NCBI GenBank assembly: GCA_039621445.1
Contig: CP154957.1
Location: 4,830,504-4,894,503 of the forward strand
Source of the DNA: Euglena gracilis
Taxonomy: Eukaryota > Euglenida > Euglenophyceae > Euglenales
Direction: 5' to 3'
Length of the DNA: 64,000 nucleotides
The notes below the pieces were generated by a model. It worked only from the letters and a program-made list of their open reading frames with translations, was not told the origin of the DNA and did no database searches. Below, piece after piece: positions 32,201 through 44,200 of this stretch. The first letter of the stretch is position 1; every line of letters starts with the position of its first letter. Made by a program: the position numbers and the translations under genes.

Positions 32201-35200
32201 AAAATCAGACTCAAAAGGAGTCCCCCATGTCGATTTTTGAGAAAACAGCGTCCCCGGGAATTTCGACCGGCTGGCCCCAAATATGGACCACCCTGAGACT
32301 GCGTAAATGAAGTTTGTTAATTGAACCTTTTTGTCTCTTTGAATTGGCTGCCCAAAAAGAGAATAACATTATAAAAAATAAATGTAAAATAAATATATAA
32401 ACATGACATTTTTACATAATATATATTTATGTATAGAATAAATTATAAAAAGTTATTTCATTTTGAGAAAATACAAGATTCGACTTCTTTTTTAATATAT
32501 AAAAAAAGAGCCATGGATTCAACCAAAAAAAAGACCCACCTTCAATTTTGGAGGACAGGAGAGTCAGCAACAGGAAAGATGATTGATGTTCTGCCTGTCT
32601 GTGGGTCCTTCAGGGAGGAGGGTGTGAAAGGGAGCAGCCTCACTCACCCTCTTTCGTGTTCTTTTCCCCATTGGGGACCAGCTGCCTGCTTGAAATCAGC
32701 TGAAAATTTACCCTTTTTTGGCTCCTTTTTTCAAAGATTTTCAACCATTGCAACAGAATAGCTAGCAATTAGCTAGCTAGCCAACGAATCCTCAGCAGAC
32801 CCCCCAGGGGGAGGGGGCTTGGCAGCCCAGCTGAGAGCTGCTTGTTGGAAAAATGATGCTGGCTGGCTCCTCCCCCCTGGAGGGATGCCAATCAACTCAA
32901 AATTTTGCACAAAAAAAGACCAATTCAATTGTAATTGGGCTTTTATTGCTAGCCTTTGAGTCCCACTCGGATTCAGCCTGTCAGCTGGCTGGACCCAACA
33001 AAGTGGGGCAGGAAGGTCCAGCCAGCACCTTTATTCTCGCCAGCACACTTTTCCAGCTGGCCGGCTTGACCCCCCCCCATCAAGTAGGGAATTTCTTAAG
33101 CCGGAGGGTGCCCTACCCCCCCGGGGGGGGTCCAGCCAGCCAGCAGCTCAAATCCAGCCAGCAGCCCAAATTCGGGCTGGGAGCCCCCCCGGGGGGGGGG
33201 TCGAGTGCAACAAAGTCGGGTCCAGCCCGGGCGGAGGCCAGGCCAGCCAGCCACAGGCTGGCCAGCCAACTGGGCTCCCCAGCTCACCTATCCCTGCATT
33301 TTTCCCCCTCATCACAGCTTCCTGCTTCAGAGCCCCCCCAGCCTTGATCTCCATCCATCAAAATCTCGAGAAGGCAAAAATGTTTTAGAAATTTTGTTTT
33401 TCATCGACCCAGCCCACCCCAGCCCCCTCCAGCCCCGGACCCCCCCACCCCCCCAGGGGGGGGGTCCAGCCAGCAGCTCGTTTCCAGCCAGCAGCCTTTT
33501 TGCCAGCCGGAGGATGGACCCCCCCGGGGGTCCTTAAGAAATTCCCTGCCCTCAAGGCTGGACCTGGACCTCTCTGGATGGACCAACCCCGCTGTCCAAG
33601 ACACGCCGTGTCGTTGACACACACCCATGTTAACGGCACACCACCTTTTCCGGAACACAACCTGAGGTTTTCCGTTGAATTACAATGGCTTTGACACACC
33701 GTGTTGTTGACACACCCCCCGTGTCACCGATACATTCCCTGAATTTCGGCCCGCCTTGGACAAGGGGGCTGGGAGGTAAAGAATTCTTCTTCCGGCGAAA
33801 TGGCAGAGTCGAAATTGGGGGGGGGTGAATCCTACCCAGTTTTCACCCTTCGTGGGTGAATCACTCGGGCCTGGCGGGGAGTTGGGGGTGAAACAGGGGT
33901 CATTCGGAAACTCGGGTCCAGTCGCTCGCAACTGCAAAAAAAAATTCCGGAAACCGGGCCAGGGAATTCGCGATAATCCGCGGGTTTCATTCCTATCGGG
34001 CGCACCTTCCACTGTTTTTCCCCAGCGGCGGCCCCGCAGCGGAACCAGCAGCGGGGGCGGCGGTTCAAGTCCGCGCAGGACCGCCGCCTCACGGGCGCGG
34101 CCGACGCGGCGGTGCGGGCGCTGTACCGGGAGGCGGGCTGGGAGGCCCCGCTGGAGCGGGACCCGCCGTGGGACCACAACGTGATCACCCCCGGCCCCCA
34201 GGGCGCCCGCCGCTGAACACAGATACCTACCCCCCCGCTTCCCGGAAGCTGTCCTTTCAGGGAACTGTCCTTTGCACTCTGTGCCCGCTAGTTTGTCCTC
34301 GTATGAACGCACCTGTGTACTTGCACCCGCTGACCTGTCTCGTATTATTTTTTTATTTTTTTACCTGTCTCGTATTATTATTATTTTCATTTCTTTGTTG
34401 AAAGAAAGAGAAAGAGCACATTTCCCAAGCTACAAAAACTTGCCTGCGTTTTCATCCGGATTCTGATCGCAGACGTGTGAAAAACACCGCAGTTTCAAAC
34501 ATTTTGGGCCAGGGGGCTCCTTTGGGGGGAGAGCAAAAGCTTGTTTCTTCACATTCTGCATCCTCTTTGACCCACCCGATGCTTCAGTCACACCCAATGA
34601 AGTCCATTGAGAGAAATTGCAATACCTGCCCCCCCCCCTGCCCTTCCCTGCTCACAAAAGAGCCCCCCCCCCCAAAACAATGTTGTGAAAGTCGTTCCAT
34701 CTTGAAAGAAGTATTTTGGATTTTTTTCCTGTTTCTGTTTCTTTGTCATTCACAGGTTCACATAACAAGGTTAGGGTCCGGAGGAGCCCTGCCGCCACCC
34801 CCTTCATGGAGAAGCTGATGCGCGGGCTGGAGTGGTACATCCACGAGCGGGTCACGACCCATCCTCTGTGGCGGCGCCTCACCGTGGTGTGCCCCGGTCT
34901 CAAATGTCTGCCCCCACACACCATAAGACACATATGTAATTATTTAGGGGAATGTGAAATGGTCACAATCGATCACAATTGGGGGGATGATCATACACAA
35001 GCACACCAGTGCCGCATTTTGTCTTCTGTCTCCTTGGCCGCTTTCGGCGACAGGTGCCCAATAACATGTTTGCTTGCAACTTGCCAGGCATTTCTGGCCA
35101 TCGCCAGGCCACACATCCCTGATATGTGCTCACACACCGCCTTTTTCAAACGTAGACAAACCGTGTTCAGGAGATTTGCGCCAGCAGGTTCCACTTCCAC

Positions 35201-38200
35201 CGATGAACGCTTTTGGTCACGGATTTGGCTGAAATAGGGGTCACTGGGAGGTCGTGTAAGGAGGGCCGCCCCCTCCATCCCCAATGCAGGGCGTTCCATG
35301 AGGGACGTGATTTTTTTGGATTGAGGACTGCCTTTTAAGCCTCAGGACCAGCAGACAGCCGGTCCAGTCATAGAACGAGGTCCAACAGCTAACAGTTGAA
35401 AACCGCGGTCTTTGATGTTTTGGTTGGATGGGCGAAGGTCCAAGGATGCCAGAAATCACTTTTCCCTGATGTCAGCCCGGTTTTGTGTGGATTCTTTCAC
35501 CTACTGTGCTGGGACAGGAATTTTTCTTGTGCTGAAGGACCGCCCGTCCCCAGGCGGTCCATAAGAAACGGCCCGGATGGGATTCTTTTCTCCCCTTGAG
35601 GGCTGCGTCATCCAGGTGGAACCAATGAGCGATTTTGTGAGGCAAAAATGATTGAATTATGCAACATTTCACGTATGCGGCTTTTCGTGTCATACAGTCT
35701 GGACAAAAATGATGGGAAACAAAATGATGGGGGGGGGGGAAATTAATGATGGTGAATTCAGCTTTCCACAGAAAATCTTTGGCAATTTTACCACTTGTGT
35801 TGAAAAATTTCGGCAAAAAATGCAACCCACCTTGGGCCTGCAAACCCAAAATCCCACCCCTAAATCCGGGGGTCAGGGGCTAACCACACCCCTGACCCTA
35901 TCCCAATCATTCAGCCAATCAGCGGCAGAGGTAGGGTCGAGGTTTTTCAACCTCCTGTATCCCTCTATGCCATCTCTATGCCAAAATCCCAAAAAAAAAT
36001 AAACTTGCAGTCCAGACAAAAATGACGGGAAACAAAAAAGATGGGAAGCCACCCAATTCTCACCGTCACTTTTCCCCCGTCATTTTTTCCCTTGTACCCT
36101 TTCCACGGACCATTCACGGGTGGTCGAATTCACGCACAAAAGGGCATACCCCTGCATGCAAGCATTCTGCATCACGAGAGGCAGAAAACTCCCCCCTCCA
36201 CCCCAATCCGAACCTCAAATAACAAAATCCTTTCTGTGTTGGCAACATACTCGTGGGCTAAGACGTTTTTGTGGCTCACTTTGGCATAGGTGGGGGGGGC
36301 TCCGCCCCCCCCGCACCCCCCCTTAAATAACAAAATCCCTTCTATGTTGGCAATAGACTTGGAGGGATAAGACCTTTTTTTGTGCAAATTTTGACTTATA
36401 TTGAAAATTCAATGGTCCGGATGGGTCCAAATAAGTGTCTTACGCCTAAATAATCACCCCCAGATGGAAATCTTTGGTCAGTGGGGGGTCGGTGGGCCCT
36501 TGATGGGGGTCCGGAGGGGTAAAAAACCAATGATGAAACAGGGATTACATGAAAATCCTTTAGAAATGACATGGTCAATTTTGGGGTCTGCTGACACCCA
36601 GAAGACCATTTTGACCATTTTTGGAATTTTTGAGTTTTGCCAAAATATGGCCATTTTCGGCCCATTTTTCCTGTGGATTTTTCAATGTGCAGGGACGGGT
36701 CTTAACTTAAGGACCGCACTGCCCATCCCCATGTCAATCTCAGATCTTCTCCCCGGCCAGCGTGCCGGGGGAGGGGGAGCACAAGATCATCGACTTCGTG
36801 CGGCAGCAGCGGCTGCGCGCCTCGTACGACCCGAACACCTCCCACTGCCTCCATGGCCTGGACGCAGACCTCATCATGTTGGTGTGCTGTGTCGTGTTGG
36901 CGTATCGTCGTGTTATACAGTGCCTTGTTTCAGTGCACACCTCCCCCCGAATGTATTTGTCTTCGCACAACTATTCAAGCCCGCTCGTTCTTTTAATGGC
37001 TGGTGCATTCGCAAGGGGGGAAGGGAGACGTGTCCGCCTTTTTTCCAAGAAGCGAGACATCACTTTTGAGTGAGCAGAGTTCGTTTCCCTGCCTCAGCCC
37101 TGCCCCCAATTGACACAGACGGCTTCCCCCCTCAAGGCGCACTCCCCCCTCCCCCTTCCTCAGGCCCTCGCCTCCCATGAGCCGCGGTTCACCATCTTGT
37201 GCAGGGCTGAACGGGAATCCCAGAATGCCACCCCCAACAGGAGTGGGTCGACCGTAGGGTCCAAAACCAAAGCCCCCCCAGCGCCAAAGGTGGGGGTCCA
37301 TCTTCCATCATGATGATAGTTCTACAGCCCCCCCCCCCCGATATCGTCGGTCCATGTGGGATAGGATTCCCTGCCAAAGGGCTGGCCAAACAGCTGGTCT
37401 GGGCATCATACTGGGTCGAAAATTAAACAGCCGAGAACACGTTTTTTGACCTTTGGATGTATGGGCGAAGGACCAACAATGTCAGGAATCGCTTGTTTCC
37501 CCACAGTCGACCCCCTTCTCGCCAAACATGTGGCCATTCCCCCCCCATTTTTCCGTTGGATTTTGCGCTGCAGGCGGTGGGACCGTGGGATAAGAAAAAG
37601 TGTTCCGATTCAGGACTGCCCCCCCCCACAGTCGGCCCTCCCGTCCCACACTGCCCCCGCGCGACCACGTCGACCTCTCCCGCTGGGGCCCGCCCCAGCC
37701 CGGCGACCCAAAGTACGACCTGCTGCCACCGGGTTTCAGCTCACCCCAAAATGTCACGACGCCTGCGGAGATCTCAATTCTAACTGTCCAGACAACCTCC
37801 CTACACCCCCCTACATTGATAAACATTGTTCAAACATAAATTTATCGACAATTTGTAAGTATCAAATAAATCAATACATTACATAAATCAATGAATCAAA
37901 TTAAAATGAAACGAATAGAACAAACGAATCAAAAAATCAAAAATGCAAATAAGTACCCCCCAAATAACACCCCCCCCCCAAATAACACCCCCCCCAAATA
38001 ACCCACACCCCCTCGAGGGCCGATTTCGAGCGCCAAAATAACACCCCCCCCCCCCTGTTTTCCTTTGGTTTTCCATGTGGAAATAACACCCCCCAAATAA
38101 CACCCCCCCTGGGGCCCCTGTTCGGGTGCCAAATAACACACCGGGGGGGGGGGTTATTTGGGGGGAAGCATTAGTGCAACTAAGGGGGGGGTTATTTGGG

Positions 38201-41200
38201 GGGGTTAGATTGATTGATAAACGTTGTTTTTTTATTTGGGGGGGGGGCAGGTCGGCTGAACTGCCACGCTTGAAAATCCTTCAGGGTCCCGCCCCACTGG
38301 ACTCGTCAGGTGCCCGGGACTGGGGGACCTGCAGGTGACAGTTTCCCGGGGTGGCGAGGTATTTCATTGGCTGGGGGCTGGGGGTGCGGTGGGCTTCAAG
38401 AAGAAGTTCGAAGTTGGGTGCTGGAAGGATTTCCAAAAAAGGAAACCCGCCAGCACATCAGCGTGCTGCGGGAGTACCTCGCAGTGGAGTTCCAGCCCCT
38501 CGCCGCCGTCAACCTCGGGGTCCCCCCAGGGGCCCCCTTGCTTCTTCCACTGACCCCCGAATTCGAATTTGTTTGATTTCAATCACGTCACATCCAGTGG
38601 TGGGTTTCTTGTTGTTGGTGGTGGTGGTGTTGCTGTTGCTGCTGCATTATTCTCCTGCTTTGTGTTTTTGGGGGTTGGCTGAAAGCAGTGAAGCTCTCAA
38701 CACCAAAGCCAAACCGAAATGACAACAGGGGACAACGTGGCAGAGGCGGCGTGTGAAAGAATTTTGAAGTGGGGGAAAAATTGAATTTTTTTGATGGAAA
38801 GTGTGACGTTTCGCGCGGCTTCAATTTTGAATTCGCTGACCCTTTTATGTGGGCGGACCACAAGGGAGCGGAAAGGAGGGGAATTTTTTTTTGTTTCTTA
38901 AGGACTGCCCCCCTTTGGGCCAAACGGCCGGCCAATGGCCAGCCAATGGGGCTTGAACGGGGTCAAAAATCAAAAATTCGAAAAACACATTTTTTGAAGT
39001 TTTGGGTGGATGGGCGACTGGTCCAACCAAGGATGCCAGAAATCAATTTTTTTTCCTGATGTCTACCTGTTCTCGCCGAAAAATGCCAAACTTCCTTGCC
39101 CATTTTCCTGGAATGTGCCGGGACAGCAGAGTTATTTTATTTTTTTCCCTTAAGGACCACCCCGACCCTTTTCTGTGGGTCAGCTGCAGGTCTTACTCTC
39201 CGCCGCACCTCTGGAAGTTTCTTCAAGTCTGTTTCTCAGACGCAGCCCTCTTCCAGCTGTTGAAGTGCCGCGTGGTGCAGCGGAGGCAGTCCCTGGCGCC
39301 CCTTCTCCCTGGAGCGCGCCATCGACGACTTCGTGTTCCTCTGCTTCTTCGTCGGCAACGACTTCCTCCCGCACCTCCCGCCCGCCGGGGGGACCCAGAC
39401 GGCCGGGAGGGGGGTGACTCCTACCCACCAACCACCCCCCGGGTGACTCCTACCCACCTCCCCGGGAAACCCGGCTGATTTTGAAATCCACAGACAGGCA
39501 TCTGTGGAAAACTGCCCCGCAGGCTTTTGTCAGGTGACTTGTCAGGTGACAGTTTCTCAAGGGAGGGCAACTGCTACCCAACCCCATCTTCTTCCTTTTT
39601 GTGAATGGTCAAGAATGGGCAAGGCAAACGGAAGAGTGGCGGAGTGATACCGCTGGCCATCGCTTTTGATTCCTGCTCTGCCTGACCCCCCCCCCCAAAT
39701 AGGCCCCCCAAAATAAGAACCCCAACAAATAAGACCCCCCCCCTACCGATATTCAGAAAAAAATACAAAAAAGTAAACCTCCCAGAAAATAAGACCCCCT
39801 GTCGGGATTTTCGGGGAAAATCCAAATCCCCAAAAGTAGACCCGGGGTCATATTTGGGGGGGGGGTTACGTCCCACCTTGCCAGTTAGGGCACAGTCCAT
39901 CCAGACGTGCCGCGGCGGTGCCATCGCTGGACATCCGCACCGGGGCCATCGATCGCCTGCAGCATTTGCGTCCCGGGCGTGCCTGACAACCCCCGGTGAC
40001 GATGGGCAGCAAACCCAACGGGATGGAGTGCCGCGCAACGGGGGAGGAGGGAGGTCCTAATGAGAAGCGGGTCCTTTTGATTCAAAATCCACCGGCGGGT
40101 GGGTGGGTCCGGAACTAACCCCCCATCCCATGGGGATGGGATCAGGTGGGAGCTGACCCCCGATGGGTCGGAGGTCAGTGATCGCTGTAGGACAGGGGAC
40201 GCCTGCCTATTGGTTTCCCCTCTTGCGGGGCCGCTGCCCTTCCGGGTGCAAATTGGTGTCATCCAGCTGTCGACTGATGGCCGTTTTGTTCAAAAAAAGA
40301 AGTCCCCAGCCAGTCCAGTTTCTGTCAGGTTTCAAAAAACAAGGATATCATAAAACCGTGGCTCAGGGCAGGGGAGCAGGTCGGTCCATAGGGACAGGAA
40401 TTGTGTGTGTGTGTGTGTGTGTGTGCGTGTGTTGTGTGTGTGTTGTGTGTGTGTGTGTGTTGTGTGTGTGTGTTGTGTGTGTGTGTGTGTTGTGTGTTGT
40501 GTGTGTGTGTGTGTGTGTGTGTTGTGTTGTGTGTGTGTGTGTGTGAGGGCCACCCCTCAAGGACTGCCCTTGGACCCAAGGGCTGGCCAACAGTCTGTCT
40601 GGGCGTGGAACAGGTCGAAAAGTTAAAAGTTGAAAACCACAGTGTTTCCTGTTTTGCATGGACAAGTCATGGTCCACGGATGACAGAAAAATTTTCCCCC
40701 GAAGTGGAAGTCTCTGAATTATTGCAGAAATAAGAAGTACAAGGGAATCTTAGCCAGGGAATAAGGGAATAAGAATCACTCCGTGCCCACGGTTGGGATC
40801 CTGGAAGGTGAACCTTCTCTTTTGGCACCCCTGGTGTCGATTTTCATCAGTCCTCGCAGATGTCGGTTAAGTGACCAAATTGAAAGACACCAAGGACACG
40901 CTGGCACAAGTGTTGTTTTTTCGGGCATTTTTCCCATGGATTCTCATTGAATGTGGTGGGGCGGGGATTTTGACATTTTTTAGTAATTTTTAGTAATACA
41001 ATTTTTTTTGAGTAATACAAATAATTTTTAACAATAAAATTTTCAATTGATTAATGAATTGATTAAAACCAATCAATTCATTAATTTGATAATTCGTTTA
41101 ATTTGATTCATTTATTTAATATATACAAATAGAATTTCCTTTTTATCCCGTTTCATTTTTATCACACTTTTTTTTACCACGCTTTAGGACTGGGTGAGCC

Positions 41201-44200
41201 TGGGGGAGGCAAATTCAGATCAATTGCCTGGGAGGACTCCCGGCCCCCACCAGGAGCTGCTGCCCCGGCTGCAGGGCTGGCTGACCGACGCCGGAGAGGT
41301 CCACGCCGGCCGAGTGGCAGTGCTGGTGCAGCACATGGCGCAGATCGAAGACCAGACCTTCCGCCAACACGAGGAGACGGAGGTGTGCTGGAGAGGGAGT
41401 GGGCAGTGTTTGAGTGGGCTGTGGGTTGGTTTTCAATGTGGCAGAGAGAAACACAGCGCGTTTCATTTGCATACATTTGCATTATGTACTGCGTGTGCGT
41501 ACATATAATACAGGGATCCTCACATTTACTGAAAAGGAAATTCACAGAGATTCACGGAGGATCATGGAAATGGGCGGAAGGGTTTCATCCATTTTCACAG
41601 AAAGCAGGCGGAGGGTTTGGAAAAAATTTTGGGGTCTTTTTTGAACGTGTCCATGTGTTTTCTTTGTGCAGATGATTTTGTGGCCACTTTCCTCCATTTT
41701 GGTCTCCCGGTCACAAAATTGGACCACGAACGCATCCGAGGTGTTCTCCAGAAATACACACAAGTTGAGGGTGTGTGGGTTTTTGCTTATTCAGAAAATG
41801 ACTTTCCACCTTTCCGCCCAGGCTGCATCCAGAAGGGTCAATCGCTATGTCCACTGACAGGATTTTGGCAACCCATTTTAGCATTTAGGGGTAAGAAAAA
41901 AATTCAAGGACAAAAGGTTCTTGTTGTTTTTCTCCCCTCCTGTACGTTTTTTTATTATTTTCACACACAGGTGTGGATAGGAACATGAATGGGCTGACAG
42001 CTTTGGGCATGCGGTCACAAACATTTTGGTGGGTATGCAAGGGAAGATCTACGTGTAGCATGCGTTCAGTTGGATTGCTCTCTCATAGGCCTCACGGGTG
42101 CGTATCCCCTGGGGGATCTACAGGACAAAAGTTTGGAGAAACGATCTGCTGCCAAATATGGCTCCGGCGCAGAATGGAATGTGGCTTTTGGCCTTTTCCG
42201 AAAACAGGAAATTCACGGAAGATCACGGAAAATCACGGAAGATCACGGAAAATCACGGAAAATCGCGGATACATTTTGGCCTCGGCCAGCACGGAAATGT
42301 GGAGATTTCTGTATAATATGTGCAAAATTTTTTGTCTATTCATATATTCTACAAATATTGGCAGCTTTTAACAACCCCCTCCCACCGGGGGGCCCAGTAG
42401 TTAAACGGTGGGGTTCGGACCCCCCCCCGCGTTTAAGAAGATGGACCGGTCCCCTCATCTGCCTGCGTTTTTTGCCTCCCCACCGGAGGTGCCCGTGAGA
42501 AATGCGCAATACGGAAGGCCTGCTCTTGTTAGGGTTAGGGTAAGGGGATGCGGGTTTGGGGTTAGGGGTTGGGGTTAGGGTTCGGGGTAGGGTCAGGGTT
42601 AGGAAGTAGGGTTAGCGATAGGGTTGAGGATAGTGTGTTGCATGTGCTATGTAAAGATAGGAAAAACACATCATTTTATGTGCATTTTATCTATAATTAT
42701 GTGTTATTGAAAATTATTTTTGTATAATTGGGCAAGCCAAATAGTTAAACAGGGGGGGTCCACCTTCCTAAACACAGGCTAATGGGAGTTTCGGTGGCAC
42801 TTTTTCAGTGTTTTCTGTTTTGGTTAGGGTTACGATTGCCGTTCAGAAAGGGATTCGGGTTTGTGTTAGGCCCGCAGTTACGGAGTTAGGCCGAAATCGG
42901 GCCTAAAATTTTGGCCTAAATTATTTTGGGCTAACTTTAGCCTATATCCCGAACCCTAACCCATTTCCCAACCCTAACCCTATTCCATTACCCTATTGCC
43001 AAACCCTAACCCTAATTCTATGCCTCAGACAACACACAACACACAATACACATGCCCGCACGCACAACACGCACACACAGACTGTGTGTGTGTGTGTACG
43101 TGCGTGCGTGCGTGCGTGCGTGCGTGCGTGTGCGTGTGTGTGTATGGGCGCACACGTGTGTGTATTTGTGTGTGTGTGTGTGTGCGCGCGCTGCATTCTG
43201 TGATCCTCCCTGCAGCGGTGGCGGCACGGTCGGCAGCGCGAACAACAGGAGGAGGACCGCCGTTTGCGCGAGATGCAGTTTGACGGCCTCTTGTTTAGCG
43301 GTGGCCCTCTTGCAACCCTGACATCAAGTGTGGAAAAAAGCGAAGTAAACCCCCAAATAACCTGTTGGCCCTTTGTCCCTGGCAGTGCCAGAATAATCCG
43401 GCAGGGCAAGCCAAGAAAGAGGGTTCCAGTGACCTGGTGCCTTCTTTTTCAGGCAAAAATCCTTACCCACCCCAAAAGCAGCCAAATAACGGGAAGAGGG
43501 AAAAGATGGTTTCACTGATTTTGGCACTTCTCAGGGTATTTATTTGGGTTGCAAAAAATAAAAGTGAACACGCACAAATAAATACATAAATAAATAAAAC
43601 TGCGAAAAGTGCCAAAAATAAAAACTGATGCCCAAAAACGTGGCCGCCCGCCCTCCACCCACCCACCAACCCTCTTCGGGATCTTTGTGTGGCCGCCGCT
43701 CGGGCCTCCGCTGCCCCCGGCGGCGGTGCGGCGCGGTGAGCGGCCCGCGGCGATGGCGTTCGCGGACCTCGTGGCGCTGCGGCTGAAGCAGCTGGAGGAC
43801 GTGGCGGACCAGCAGCCCCGCCAGAGCGGTCCACACGTGACAGGATTACTTGTCTTTTTTTCTGAAGAACCACCCTTGAAGGTCGCCCTTAGGCCACAGG
43901 GCTTTCGACCCCCGTTGGCTAGTCCAGGGCTAAAAAGGGGTCGAAAACCAAAAGGTCAAAAAAACACAGGTTTTGGTTAATTGGGTGGGTGGGCGATGGT
44001 CCAAGCGGCTTGGAATCACTTTTTTCCCCGTGGTGTGAAACTATTTTTGCTGAGAAATGTTGAGTTTGTTCGGCCGTCTCTCTGGTGAATTTTTGGTCGG
44101 ACGTGGTGGAATGGGATTTTTTCACTTTTTCTCGCCTTTGTCTTCTCCCCTTTCTTTTTCGCCCCTTCTTTTTTCTCTCCTTGTTTTTTCGCCTTTTTTT

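Noticed and set aside
37950-38215. CRISPR-like spaced repeats
   Set aside because: The CCAAATAACACCCCC blocks have irregular spacing, no unique spacers of constant length, and a second copy at 45826; it is an eukaryotic dispersed repeat.
40401-40733. Cys/Val-rich open frame
   Set aside because: Pure translation of a (TG)n microsatellite.
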